Shown: positions 23,121-35,377 of the stretch, in pieces
Numbering within the stretch: the first letter of the stretch is position 1
Layout of the letters: every line of letters begins with the position of its first letter
Origin: Diadema setosum
Lineage: Eukaryota > Echinodermata > Echinoidea > Diadematoida > Diadematidae
Reading direction: 5' to 3'
Assembly: GCA_033980235.1 (NCBI GenBank)
Contig: CM067065.1
Span: forward strand, 6,093,328 to 6,157,327
Length of the DNA stretch: 64,000 nt
Translations under genes and position numbers: made by a program
Notes under the pieces: model-generated
The model's input: the letters and a program-made list of their open reading frames with translations, nothing else
The model's database searches: none
Told to the model about the DNA's origin: nothing

Positions 23121-25992
23121 TTACGCATAGAAAACTCTTGCTGAATTCAAAATGCGTGTGAAGTGTGGTATCGGACTGTTTCTGAATCTACTTGTTCTAC
23201 ACCGGGGCTCTGAGCGTTGGGTGCCGCTCCTAGTGTTGTGATCATGAGTTTTCATGGGTGGCAGGAGATGATGCAGTTTGGATGTTGGGCGTTGCAATGA
23301 ACTGGCAAAAGTAGTACATAGCTGCTGTCTGCGGTCGGCCAAGGATGACAGGTTGCACTTTGCCAACGATTCAGAATATCGGGTATATGTGTTCCCACGA
23401 ATGATGCGATATGCTCTCTTTTGAATTTGCTCGATCGCCTGGCGTTGCCGCTCTGTGAGACCACTAGACCACACTGGCACGGCGTACTCCAACACTGGTC
23501 TCACAAAAGTGGCGTATACCGTAAAGAGATCACAGACAGGGATACCATGATGCTTCAGCGTGCGTAGGACATACAAACGGCTATTTGCACGTTTCACCAT
23601 GTACTCCACATGTGTATCCCACTTGAGGTCAGCTTGTACGAAGACTCCGAGGAGTTTGACTGTCTTGCTATTGCGCAGCGCCAAATCGTCTAACATGAGG
23701 GTGTTTGACTAAAAAGTACTCCTTCCAAAGCACACATCCATGGTGACACATTTTTGGGGGTTAAGTCGCATCAGGTTTGTTGCAGACCACTCTTGCAAAG
23801 TTTGGAGTGCTGAAGAGAGGTTCCATTTGGCGTTTGCTGCTCGTGTTTCTACTAGGGCTAGGTCATCCACATACTTGAAACGTCGGACATGTCTACCGAG
23901 GTTGTCGTTTTCGTCGATGTCGGCTGCATGGTCGTTGACAAGGACCATGAATAGAACAGGGCCCAATTTGGTTCCTTGCGGTACACCGGCTATGGTCTCA
24001 CGCCACTGAGACATGTTTCCTTTGTATTTAACCCTTCGACGACGCACGACAGGAAGTCTGCTATCCATTCCACGTATCCGTGATGAACATTCATGTCCAG
24101 CAGTTTGGCGATAACTGTCGTGTAGTCTACACGATCGAAGGCCTTCGAAAAGTCAGTCATGAGTATCGTCAATGCTGTGGCGGGTTTATCTGCATGGCTG
24201 TGGAGCATATACATAGCGTTGACAAGGTAATGTGAAGTTGAGGCTCCTTTTAGACTCCCGTACTGGGCTGGGTCTAATCGACTGATCATAGAGCGTAGTA
24301 CGTCCTTAGCGATGAAGTGTTCTGCGATTTTCGCGAAGTGGTCTGTGAGGGCCACGGGGCGGACATTATGGATGGTGGCTGGAGATGACTTTGGCACAGG
24401 AGTCACATTCGCCTGCTTCCACGGCATGGGGACCGTTGCTTGTGCGAATGATGCATTAATGACATCTGTGAGAGGCTGGCTAAGTTCTAAAGCAAATAAG
24501 CTGATGAATCTTGATGGGATTTTACCTGGGCCGCTTGCTTTCTTTGTTTTGATTTTCTTCAGTTCATTTAATACCTCCCATGGTTGAATAGTGCGAATGG
24601 GGAGAGACGGGAGGTACGTCATCAACGCACTGTTGTCAAGGGGGTCCATGTCGTCTGCAATGGAGATGAAGTGATCATTGATAGCGTTTGCGATTTCCTC
24701 ATGGTCAGTCGCTGATGTTTGTCAGTGAGGGATTTTTTCTCGACATCACCCGAATTTGTTGGAACCACTTACTTGGGTTGTCCTTTTTCAGATGTCGAAC
24801 GCTATCGACGTAGTGATGTTCTTTTGCAGCTCTGATTTCTCTTTTGACTTTGTTTCGCAGCTGAGCCCAAAGGCAGCGCTTATTGTCTGAGAGTGTACTT
24901 TGTTTTTTGGCACTGAGGTGCTTAATGCGAGGAGAAATCCAGGCTTTATCCCCTTGATGCATTTTAACTGTGCGGGAGGAGAAAAACCTATGGAGTGTTT
25001 GATGGAGCGTGTCGTAGAGGGCAGTGCATTTTTCAGATACATCGTCGGTGGCGTAAACTTCTGACCAATCATGGTTCAGAATCCATGACCCGCATTCCCT
25101 GATCTCACTGTCTGGCATCGGGCGTACAACTCGTTTTCGTGTTGTGTTTCCAATCGGAACGTGGTTGTGAGGTTTGGTCATCACACAGCGGTGGTCGCTC
25201 AGGCCGATTGGTGAAATAATTTGAGGGTTGTCATACATGTCCGAGATGTTGGTGATGATTTTGTCAAGGATTGCGTTGTCTCGTGTAGGCTGTTTCACGA
25301 TTGCACAAATGAGTTTGAGACAATTTCTTGCAAATCCAGTCACGTCACCAGGAATGATCATTCCCATGTTGGGCTGAATTGTAAGGAGGCTGTCAATTGT
25401 GGTATTGAAGTTTGCAACTATGGTGGCGGCATTGGGGCTGTTTGGGGGGTAGTAGAATACTCCAACTGTGATATTTGACGTTCTTCGCGGAAGTCGAAGG
25501 GGGCGGAGTGTAACCCATAAGCCTTCAACTTCATCGGGTGCTTTGACACAATCAACCACCTTTGCACTGAAGCATTGTTTTGCAAACAAAGCGACACCTC
25601 CGCCACCGCAATCTGTCCTCGGTGGGGAAAACATGTCATAGCCAGGAATGCTAATCAGATCAGTTGGCATGTCAGGTGAAAACCAGGTTTCACAGATTGC
25701 AGCTACGTCTATAGCGTTGTTTTCTAGCACCACACTCAGCTCATCCAGCTTATTGTTCAAAGACCTGGGGTTACACAACAGCACGGCTGGCAGATTTTTT
25801 TCGCTGGTTTTGTTCGTTTGAGTTTCCCTTTTTCACTGTGGTTGCTATGGTGACAAGGTTTGCAGGATTGGACGTTCGTGTAGGAGCAAACATGGCGGTT
25901 CTTCTAGTCAGAATTGGACAGATATGTCGTTGCTTATGTATCCCGGCCCTGCATCCTCTTTTCGTGACCTTAGCAATGTTTAGGTCTTTCAA
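23121..25992 (-). pseudogene. Broken CR1/L2-like LINE ORF2 (endonuclease + reverse transcriptase)
   Basis: The order on minus is as follows. A Lys/Arg-rich leader lies at 25992-25785. An APE-type endonuclease (25784-24705) shows CNPRSLNNK, the catalytic-region AICETWF, a GGGGVALF loop, a shortened PGD segment and a terminal LSDHR. The reverse transcriptase (24690-23709) shows ASGPGKIP, YGSLKGAST, LMTDFSKAFDRVD, AGVPQGTKLGP and the catalytic YVDD box (23862-23873). A C-terminal thumb/tail (23696-23121) carries LLGVFVQADLKWDTHV, PVLEYAVPVW and QIQKRAYRII. At least three frameshifts (near 25785, 24713 and 24055) and an in-frame TAG (23709-23711) break the frame. The intact protein would nick target DNA and copy the RNA there (target-primed reverse transcription). 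This copy is dead. Clade by motif is CR1/L2 group; the finer family is not assigned. Confidence 0.9.
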
Positions 25993-26715
25993 TAAGTTTC
26001 ATGTTTGTTTTAGGAGAAGTGGTTTTGCTGTCACTTTTCCAAATTGTCGTAGGGCGTGAACGGTATAACGAATAAGTGACGTTAATGTATTCGGTACACA
26101 CTATGCAGTCACACTGTGCAGTAATGTATGATAATGTACTATGGTACGAAGGCAAGTTCAATCACGCGAATAACATACCAGTCGGAGATTTACTTACATT
26201 TCACCCAAATGGCGTTGATTCTTGCTCAAAATGTCCTGGAATGGAGTCCTGACATAGATGAAATAACACAACTCACGGTTTCCTCCTATAAAGACAGTTT
26301 TGTAGCAAAATTCCACAACCTAACCAGGAGCCCTTAAGAAGTGTGTATGCAGCCTCTGAGGGCGCAATTCAATTTATACTTGTTTGAGTTTAGTTACATT
26401 TTCTAAAATGTGAAAGATAAGCCCTGTGTTGTGTTTTTCAATCAAAAATAGCAATGTCAGCTGTAAGAAGATCTTAACTTGCATTTTAACATTAATTTTC
26501 TTTTCCCTAAAAGGCCTACGCATAATTTATAGTACTCATACACAGGCAGAAACTACTGAAATTTACTCTAAATTCGAAGAGACGAGTAACGAGTAAAATA
26601 GCGTTGTGGCAACATGGTCTCAACTAGGTAACGCCGAATGTGTTATAATTATATTACCCACAAAAAAACAAAAAGAAATACCGCGGAAGGATTGCTATCT
26701 AAAAGTGCGAGCACA
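25993..26715. other. LINE 5' flank and unassigned DNA
   Basis: Open frame continues a short way upstream of the LINE leader on minus (to about 26060). Beyond that no LINE signature or gene was recognised. Confidence 0.35.
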
Positions 26716-27399
26716 CATAGCCGGTTTAGATGGCGGTTCACGGCGGTTCTCAAACCGTCGTGAACCGTGTCCCAATGATGGCGGAAAGCACTTAAACGCA
26801 ATGTGACTACGTTCTCAACACGTTTTGAACACGGATTGACGCGGTAGTAACACGGATCTGCCCGGAAGGTGGAGGAGTCCATACCAAGCCCATGTAGTTG
26901 GATGCAATCAGAGCCCTTTCACTTGTCCTCAATGAGCTTCAACAAGGAGCGTTTTGCTTTGTTTGGTAAACACAATTTTAAAGAAATTATGAAACGTTGT
27001 AGCCCCTGTGTTTTACAGATTGATATAAATGATGCAACAAGCAAATATCTTCAAGTTTCAACGTGCTTTTTCTCTTTCTCTTATTTTTTTTAATATCTGT
27101 ATTGACTGTCATTAAAAAGGCATACATATCAAAGCAGAAGCCAACATAGTTTCCAAAGTTTCCTGTTCATTTGCAGGTTTATTTATCAAGTGATTTACAA
27201 GTACTTGCTTGTTTCAAAATCTCTTTTTTTTTAAACTAAGTTTTCACGTAATTATTTCGCGTATTGAATTTAAGATCTTGTTGCTTGTTTATCCACGTTT
27301 TCACAAAATTGTCCCTTCTTACCTTTCAGAGCTCCTTGTGAAATATGAGCCTATGAAAGTTTCTAAATCGTAAGGGTAATCTGTATGTGATACCCTCGA
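26716..27399. other. Region with CACGG/GGCGG-rich words, then AT-rich DNA
   Basis: 26716-26880 repeats words such as GGCGGTT, CACGG and AACACG that also fill 28915-29110. The two may be parts of one decayed element, but matching inverted ends were not found. 26900-27399 shows nothing. Confidence 0.35.
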
Positions 27400-27645
27400 T
27401 CAATTACAACAAACTACTATGGCAAACTGTGGAACAGCACCCCAAGTGATAAAACATGCCAGTTCCATCAATAAGTCCAAAATGTTTTTAAAAACTTATC
27501 TGTTAAAATAGTAGCATAGTGATTGTAGATGATAATTTATGCAGCATGTTGCTGTTTCTAAAATTACATTTTCCTGTTTATCTTTTTGTTCCCCCTCTAA
27601 AGCGCATAGAGACCTTGCCAAAGGTATTATTCGCTATATAAGAAC
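27400..27645 (+). pseudogene. 3' fragment of an L2/CR1-like LINE
   Basis: The plus strand reads VIKHASSINKSKMFLKTYLL then stop, the usual C-terminal pattern of L2/CR1 reverse transcriptase ORFs. It is followed about 100 bp later by AAAGCGCATAGAGACCTTG and GCTATATAAGAACGG, a characteristic 3' terminus of these LINEs. The element is truncated to its last few hundred bases. Confidence 0.6.
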
Positions 27646-27651
27646 GGCAAT

Positions 27652-28342
27652 TGTGACCCTGCACCTCAAAACAAACACAAAGTCGCCAGACATGAATTTT
27701 TAGTTAAGACCATATTCTGAAAGAGCAGACTTTAACCTTTAAAATGATGTATAAGTCAAATCAAATGGACTCTCTTAACCTATCTAAATATTGGAAAGAA
27801 AGCACAAACTCAGGAAAAGTGCGAACTGAGAAAAGAGGCTCTGAAGTACAGTGTCTATTCAAGCGCTTTATCTTTACAAAAACGTGCTGGCTGTGCGATA
27901 AATGGGACAAAAACAGGAAGTAAACCACGAGAGTAACAACAATGAAGGGATTATCAGATTAAAATTGAAATTCATAATGCCTCATTAACACATTTTTTCC
28001 ATAATCACTGCCAACTTTCAATGCAGTAGCACTCTCCTTTCAAAAGTTATTAGAGTTGAAAGTGAAGAGTGTGGACAAGGTTTTTCAGAAATGAAAAAGG
28101 GATTCTAAAGACACACCTAATCATACTATTCTACCAAAAATGTTCGAGATAAACTGCTAAAAAAACACACTTTCCTGCCCGTTTTATGATACCAAATTTT
28201 AGCATAATGTAAGAGAAGACCCGTTCTTTCAAAAAATATGAAAAAGTCAAGTTCGGCTAGGTTGACCCATTTCACTTATTTTCAGTCCTCAATCAAAATC
28301 AGTGTGTGTGACTTTATGTTCGTTTTGAGGTGCACGGTCACA
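27652..28342. mobile_element. About 690-bp TIR element starting TGTGACC
   Basis: The ends match as inverted repeats over about 33 bp: TGTGACCCTGCACCTCAAAA on the left against TGTGACCGTGCACCTCAAAA from the right, then AC[AG]AACA[CT]AAAGTC. No ORF of note. It starts like the 11094-11853 element but differs after seven bases, so it is a separate family. Confidence 0.75.
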
Positions 28343-29133
28343 TAATGATATCTTTAACGTCAGTCAATAAAAAGTCATACGTACATTATACATTATAAAA
28401 GAAGCATACAGTATGGGTGCAGAGTTTCCTCTTTACTTACAGGTTCACGTCACATAATGGTGTTGTTTTTTTTTTCAAGTTTCAACATTGCTTTTCCCTC
28501 TACTCTCTTGAGTTTCATCATATCTGTATGAACATGCAGTCTTACAAAAAGGCATACATAATCACGAAAGCAGAACCCAACATATTTACATAAGTCTTCT
28601 GTGTATCACTTATCAGGTTCACGTTGCTGGCCATCTTAAAAGCTGTTAAGCTTTAATAAAATTGTGAACTTGCCTTTTAATGTAAATGATGTACAATTCA
28701 ACATACCTAACAACTTTTTGAACATTAAACTTTATTTGTTACTGTATATGTGTTAAAGAAGTAAGGAATCTATAGCATTCAATACATTTATCCGATCTTG
28801 TATTATGGGTTCATCTTTGCTTTTTTTTTTCTCCATTTTTTATTGTTCCGTCACGAAGTGTCGCCGGAGCCATTATTCTCTTTTGAATTCATTATTTCTT
28901 TTCTCTTGAAAATTATGGCGGTGTTAACACGGTTTTATCACGGATCTTGCGGTGCAAACACGGAGGCCTCTTTAAACGGTGAACGGCGATGTGAACACGG
29001 TCCATTTCAAACCGCCAAGACCGCCACGAAAAATTAAACATATTTAATTTTTCTGGCGGTCCCCCCCCCCCCCCCCCGGTTCCCCACGGTTCTCGGGGTT
29101 CATGGCGGATGAGTGACGGATGACCTCCCGTTT
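28343..29133. other. AT-rich DNA and a CGG-rich block
   Basis: 28343-28900 shows nothing. 28915-29110 is rich in CACGG and CCGCCA words plus a C run at about 29061-29078, related to 26716-26880. Confidence 0.35.
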
Positions 29134-30020
29134 ACAGTGTAGGGCTAGGCCGAGCTACGGCCGTTCCCGGCCTCAATTGCGGTACTTGGCCCCGCAATTT
29201 TGTCCTTTTACAGTACCGGGTCAGCCCGGGCTTTTAATTCAAACCTTTCAATATGTTGTCGTAGTGGCGCTCTGCTTGTAAACAAAAACTTTTATTTGTA
29301 GGGCGCCGACCTTTGTCTGATTTTCTGACCCTAAGTCAACTGGGCTCCCCGGCGACGAAGTCACCGCCCCGCAACAAAGTCGCTGCCTTTGCAAGACAAA
29401 ACCACCTGAAACTATACTAGTTTACGAAGTTTAGGACGTTAGTATCCTTATTAGCGAAATAGTACGGACAGAGGGTCTGGAAGCCAGAATATTGGTATCG
29501 CATTAGGCCTAGATTGCGTTTACAGTGAGAAAAGGCCGGGCTCGGCCGCGGCATAGACTACCTCCAGAGCTTGAGTAAATTCACTGTACATGAATTTGAA
29601 GTGGATTTTGGTGGATTCAGGAGTGTCCTAAATGGGATCGAGACCAAAATAGCGTCTCTTTTCTTCCTTTACATTCAAAAGTCTTGTTTGATGGTATGTT
29701 TTAAATTTTCGTCATAGTTTCCAGATATTTGTGCCAGTGTGATAAAATACTACCAATGGATCCTATTCCCCGTGTAGTCCCTTCAAGCTGGCCCCTAAAG
29801 CTCTCTCAGTTCCTAGTAAATAGTACACAAGAATGCGTGGACGTTGAAAATGCGGTACTCACGGGAGAGTGAGACCCCTGAAACTTTTTTAACGTCAGAA
29901 AAAAAAAATGCACAGTTTGAAGCATTCCAGAGGGATCATACAAAACGTAACCCGTTCTGTCCGGTAAAATTAACGCAATGTTTATACTGCTCTTTAGGGC
30001 TTTTAGTGGGGGGGGGGGGG
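29134..30020. other. Unassigned DNA with GGCC-rich start
   Basis: GTTTACAGTG occurs twice in direct orientation (about 29131 and 29518), each followed by a GGCCG[AG]GCT-like block. They look like two solo ends of one repeat family. A dispersed repeat related to 21430-21640 lies at 29730-29900. A G run spans about 30007-30026. Confidence 0.35.
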
Positions 30021-30026
30021 GGGGGG

Positions 30027-30849
30027 CGCAAGGGATTTTTGGTTCATGTCGCTAAAGAACGGGAACATTGTGACAGCTGTCTTGTATCATCGTTGACTTT
30101 TTGTGATACCTTATATCAATAAGAGCAATATATGTCTAAAATTTAAAGTTCGAAAACGTGAACAGTCAGGACATGACAGATTCTAAAACAGTTATCATGT
30201 CCTTAAGATCTTACAAAATACAAAGTAATCGTTTTCAAGGTGATAAATCTATCCCCTTCAGTGTATCCGTGATACTGATTATTCCGTGCACTTTCCAAAA
30301 TTGTTTCGCTGCAAACTATAATTATTGACTTCAAGTACACATATTCGTTAAGTATTTGGTCACAATCAGTTACTCTCAGCTAGCAATTCTGCTATTTCAG
30401 TATATACCTGTTATTTTGCACGAGATTCGTTAAAAATCAAACGTCTGTTAAAATTACATCCAAGCCGTTAAGGAAATGAATGAAATGTTATACTTGCAGT
30501 CAGTTATTTTCTTTTACCGCTAATGCAGACTAATAAGGAACAATAGAAATGGTTACCATATTTTTAATTTTGGGGTTTATTTGTCTGGGTGCGTTTCAAT
30601 TGCTCTCATGTTTAGTGGAAACAGAGGAATAATCACAATGATTTGTAATCGCCTTTATAAAATAAAAATAAAAGTGATTTATAACTGTAGTCAAACAAAT
30701 ACACGCTCTTCTACAATGCCATACGTATAATCTATCTGCAAATTCTTGATCTTGCATTGATCGGCTATATTACATTTACCTACATACTTCAACTGCAAGC
30801 ATAAGGTTCAGGATTACTGTCTTTGCCTGTTTTATTTCCTTATTTCAAG
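30027..30849. other. Upstream of the NACHT exon, nothing recognised
   Basis: AT-rich; it ends in a polypyrimidine tract TTTTATTTCCTTATTTCAAG that can serve as the acceptor for the NACHT exon. Confidence 0.5.
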
Positions 30850-31413
30850 GACCATCACGCAGTACGTTGTCACCTAACCAAATACAACAATGCAAAGAAG
30901 AGTTGAAGGCGTATTACCGTGACTCACTACGCAATGTCAAGGTAGACCCATTCATCGTGATGGAACGTATTGCATTCGATAAAATTTACACCGATTTGTG
31001 TCTTTTCGACCGAAGTAATATGCGTAAGACCCCAATTACGTACGAGGCTCTTTTGACAAACATTGAGAGCGAAGATGGCTCAAATCATGTTTTGATCGAG
31101 GGTGAGGCAGGTGTTGGTAAATCAACACTTTGCAATAAGATTGCCTGGGACTGGTGCCAGGGAAGAATTCTCCAGGATGTGGACATGGTGATTCCAATTC
31201 CTCTTCGACAAGTCTGTAAAGAAAATATCAGAGATTTTGTTCAGAGGTATTTATCTGATTCAAATAGCACAATAGACGCCTACATTTCAAATCACCCATC
31301 TAAAGTTTTTTTGTGTGTGTGATGGGATCGACGAGTTTTTCCCTCTCATAAAGTGTGAAATCTTTTCAATAACACTAGAGAACCATAAGGCCCCATGTCA
31401 CAATGGAAATTGA
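30850..31413 (+). pseudogene. NLR-type NACHT domain exon, frameshifted
   Basis: After an AG acceptor (30848-30849) the frame reads through a typical pre-NACHT linker (YYRDSLRNVKVDPFIVME, KIYTDLCLF) into a P-loop, VLIEGEAGVGKSTLCNKIAW. NACHT ATPases are the oligomerisation switch of NLR immune sensors; echinoderms and amphioxus carry many. The Walker B segment should follow as VFLC-DGIDEFFPLIK. The DNA instead has one extra base in the TTTTTTTGTGTGTGTGATGG tract, so the frame hits TGA at 31321; DGIDEFFPLIKCEIFSITLE is intact in the next frame and itself ends at 31413. The homology stops where the minisatellite begins, so the rest of NACHT and any LRR region are missing. No death-fold domain was found upstream. 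It is probably a pseudogene, or a gene damaged by the repeat; a sequencing indel in the GT tract could explain the frameshift alone. Confidence 0.8.
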
Positions 31414-32040
31414 CAAAAGTTGCCAAAAATTGACAAAATTGACAAAGATTGCGCAACATTATGCAAAGTTGACATGCAAGTTTAGGCAACTTTGCGCCAT
31501 TTCCGGCAATTTTGCGCCCATTTCTGGCAATTTTCCGCAACTTCCGGCAATTTTGCGCAACCTTGCACCATTTCCGGCAATTTTGCGCAACCTTGCGCCA
31601 TTTCCGGCAATTTTGCGCAACCTTGCGCCATTTCCGGCAATTTTGCGCCCATTTCTGGCAATTTTCCGCAACTTCCGGCAATTTTGTGCCCATTTCTGAC
31701 AATTTTCCGCAACTTCCGGCAATTTTGCGCAACTTTGCGCCATGTCCAGCAATTTTACGCAACTTCGCGCCATTTTCCGGCATTTCTGTGCAATTTTGCG
31801 CCATTTCGGGCAATTTTGCGCAACTTTGCACCATTTCAGGCAATTTTGTACAACTTTGCGCCATTTTAGGCAATTTTGCCCAACTTTGCGCCATTTCCAG
31901 CAATTTTGTGCAACTTAGCACATTTTCAGGAAACTTTGGAAAAGTTTGCACAATTTAAGGGAACTTTGCACAATATCAAACATTTTTTAGCAATTTTTAG
32001 CACCTGCACACAATACAATGCCACTTTGAGCAGGTTTTCA
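31412..32040. repeat. Minisatellite, 30-bp unit
   Basis: The basic unit is CAATTTTGCGCAACCTTGCG plus CCATTTCCGG, with variants (CCCATTTCTGG, CGCAACTTCCGG). It is cleanest at 31540-31640 and decays to the right. All overlapping ORFs on both strands (for example repeated AILRNLAPFP) are translations of it. Confidence 0.95.
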
Positions 32041-32991
32041 AAATATATTGACTTTTGGTGCCTGCTCTCTTTCATTCGTCTCAAAATCTTATCTTGTATA
32101 TGATTTCAAATATCAGGACTTTATAATAATACTATTGCATCTTTCCTGTGGTCATGCACTTCTGCCAAACAATCACATAGTTGAACATCATCTTTGAAAC
32201 TCTGTATTCATACATGTACTTCAGTCACAGAGTATGAGGACACCAAGAATGGTGCAATGTCAGATGTGCATGTATATAAAAGATTTCTTTAAATATTTTT
32301 TATTAATTTTTTAATCCTCTAGCCCTCTATAATATTTTGTTCATATCTAAAGGGATCATGGAGAAAATATTAACATTCATGTGGTTCCAAAATCTCCATA
32401 TATGCAATACGGTAAAGTGGGGGATGATGCTGTGGAACGGATCACCCACCTTTTAAATTCTTTGGGAGATAATTACATAGAACTCTAGCATTAACTAATT
32501 AAATATACTATCGCAAATCTAACGATGACATGCAATGCCTGGAGTATTTTATGTGGTACTAGTGAACAAAATAAAAAGACCTGCTTGCAAAAATATTTTG
32601 TAATGGAAGAAACAATTTATTATACTTAAAAATGTGATACATGTGATATGACTGCTGGATTTTGTTTACTACCCTTCCTCTAACTGTATTGAACAGTTCG
32701 TCGGCATTGTCTCTTAATGACATAAACCAGTTTTGGCAAAATTGATCATGAAGTATAGTAGGGGGGGGGGGGTCAGGAAAAAGCATTTATCATAGTGAGA
32801 TATAACTTCCATAATTACACACATTAAGAAGATTTTTGTGGCACTGAAAATGGAGAATTAAATATTGCTGACTTAGAAGGAACTTTTGTCCTGTGGCCAT
32901 TTTCACCATTAACACTTGTGTAATAAAACACTCGCCATGAGTCCCTTAAACTATGTGCTTCCTTTAACTTAATCATGGTTAAGAGATTCCC
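32041..32991. other. AT-rich non-coding stretch
   Basis: Only a G run at about 32761-32772 stands out. No exon or inverted repeat was recognised. Confidence 0.45.
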
Positions 32992-32995
32992 TTAA

Positions 32996-33775
32996 CCCTA
33001 TGTCCACTGGGGGGGGGGGTCAAATTGACCCCCCCCCCCCCCCGTACAAAATTTTCTGCTGCCGCGCGACCGCCGCTGATCGCGTGATAATTTTTGGTGA
33101 CTTTTTTTTTTCTTTTGAAATAAATTTTGAGAAAATCCGACCACCGGTCGCGAGGTCACGTGACATTTCGTAAGTGCATGTCTGCCCAAAATTTGGCAAA
33201 AACCTGCTTTTCCCATACGTTTGTGTGCAAAGCAGCATATTTCATAAATTGCTCTAAAACACAGCTTTTTCAATCTTCTATGCCATTTAAAAGATGTTAT
33301 GTGACTTCACATCAACTAATTTTAGATTAGAAAACAAAAAAAATCTTAAAAACAAAGAAATACATAAGAAATAAAAACAATAGAATACATAAGAAATTCG
33401 GAAAACAATACAATACAAAGAAAATGTTTTGAAATTTGAAAATATTACCATATAATCTTGTTGACAATGCTTCTGGGATACTTTCTGCAAAGAATTAGAA
33501 TCCAATTATAATTTTTGAAGGAAATATTGATATATTTGTGAATTTTATGAAATTTGATGCACCTCATTTGCATAAATTATAATAATTAAAAAATTAAGAA
33601 CTTTTGCGAAAAAAAAAAATAATGCAGCGACGTTCTTTACACGTGTCTTCACGTGCGTGCAAATTTTCGCGCCGATCGGACCTTCCGCGACCGAGATTTG
33701 GGGGGGGGGGGGTCAAATTGACCCCCCCCCCCCCCCAGTAAAAATCTGCTCTGAAATAGCCCAATGGAAATAGGG
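32996..33775. mobile_element. TTAA-target MITE with G-run/C-run palindromes
   Basis: The element is flanked by TTAA at 32992-32995 and 33776-33779. Ends are CCCTATGTCCACTGG and, from the right, CCCTATTTCCATTGG. Near each end is a hairpin-like block, G11-13, TCAAATTGA, C15 (33009-33043 and 33700-33736). TTAA duplication and a CCCT start fit piggyBac (Kolobok also uses TTAA). No transposase ORF. A related design lies at 58805-59805. Confidence 0.7.
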
Positions 33776-33779
33776 TTAA

Positions 33780-34681
33780 GGGTACAGGATGCTTTCTTGG
33801 TAGCGCAGCTACAAAAAGACAATTTTCATGGTTTAGAATAGGAGATTAATGACAAATAAACCCTGAATGCTTTTCTTGGTCATGGAATACAAGTCGTACA
33901 TTTTGTACACTTTAAATAATTTCTTAATGTATTGTGGTTTTTCAGTTATGTGTCATTTTATGAAGATGGTCCATTTCAACTCTTTTTACATCAAAATTGA
34001 AGAACCACAAGACCCACAAAATTGTAACTGGATATTTGGATTCAGCATCACACCTGATTTAAAATCTTTACAAATTTCACTATAGCCGATTAGGACTCGC
34101 AAGTTACGACGAACGACCAACTATGTCAAAAGGTCCTGTAGCCTTAAGTTTACCTCAACTTTAATTTCTTTCCATTGTCTTAAGTTATAATAAGCATATT
34201 TGGAGCTGGATTTTGCTGTAAACCCAACTAAAATTATTTGAGTTACTGTTGTAATGGTATATGGCCAATTTAGTGCAGCTGAAAATAACAAAATACAAAG
34301 GGATTTGAACACTGTAACTGGCTATATCTCAAAACACATCTGACAAATTACTGAATTCATTTGATCACATCACCTATTAATGCCTTTATAACCTGAATAA
34401 ATAGTACAAATGAGTTATTACTGTAAACAGGTACAGGCATGTGACAAATATTGAAACACTTTTGCATTATATCCTAAATTTTCCAGTAGGGATTAACGCA
34501 CAAAATCTAGTTTAGATCATTAAATCCCCACTCACATGTACTTCAGGGTAGGGAAAACAAGACAAAACAAAACAAAACAAAAAAACATTCCAAAGCTTGT
34601 ATGTCCCACAGAATTCAAAACTGGCATTGAACTAGTTGTGAATGACCCTAAAGGTCGAATATTGATTCATATGTAGAGTAC
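33780..34681. other. AT-rich non-coding stretch
   Basis: A (CAAAA)n tract lies near 34559-34585. Nothing else was recognised. Confidence 0.45.
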
Positions 34682-34685
34682 AAAT

Positions 34686-35200
34686 CGTCGGTCGCATTAC
34701 GAACCGGCGAATGTTCGAATTTGCGCGGAAACACGATTACGAGATAAACGCGTTTAAAGAATCGGGACTTCTTTAAACGTATAAAAACGTGTCTTATAAC
34801 CGCACATTGATGATAATATTAAGAGAGTGATGAAAGCGGAATTTTCTGCTTTGTTTGATACTAAATATTATTTTGTAGCAGCACCTGGGGCTCTGTGGTA
34901 GTGATGCAAAGTGCGTTTGCCGGTTCGTAAAACCCCCCATTTCAGCGTTTTACGTATATCGTGTACTAAAGAGAGGGCATTACGAACCGGCAAATGTATA
35001 CATTTGCCGGTTCGTAAAGCCCATGCTCAATACGTGTGGACGTAGCGAGTGCGCATTACGAACCGGCAAATGTAACATAAAATGGCGCGTATCATCACGT
35101 ATACATTTGCCGGTTCGTAATGCCCATGCTCAATACGTGTGGACGTAGCGAGTGCGCATTACGAACCGGCAAATGTAACATAAAATGGCGCGTATCATCA
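34686..35200. repeat. Left subterminal motif cluster with a direct repeat
   Basis: Motif copies (ACGAACCGGC or GCCGGTTCGT) lie near 34700, 34919, 34983, 35010, 35056, 35109 and 35160. A block of about 100 bp (CATTTGCCGGTTCGTAA, CCCATGCTCAATACGTGTGG, ACGTAGCGAGTGCGC, motif, AACATAAAATGGCGCG) is present twice in tandem (about 35005-35100 and 35104-35199). Confidence 0.8.
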
Positions 35201-35377
35201 CACATTCCACACGCTTAGGTGGTACGCGCACAGTGTAATGTATACATTCGCCGCTCTAGGTAGTGGGATTGTAATACATTCGTGTTCATTCATGTTAATT
35301 CATGTTAGTTGTTTCATAATCATGGATATTAGGAAAGTGTAACAAACACCACAGTTATTTTCTCAAACTATACAACC

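Noticed and set aside
26716..29110. One 2.4-kb element spanning both CACGG-rich blocks
   Set aside because: The blocks share words but I could not find inverted ends or target duplications, and a LINE fragment and another MITE lie between.
29131..29592. A transposon bounded by GTTTACAGTG
   Set aside because: The two GTTTACAGTG ends are in direct, not inverted, orientation and no matching opposite end was found at a sensible distance.
31346..31958. ORFs of 76-201 codons on both strands with repeated AILRNLAPFP or EMAQSCAKLP
   Set aside because: Both strands and several frames are open because the 30-bp minisatellite unit is a multiple of three without stops.
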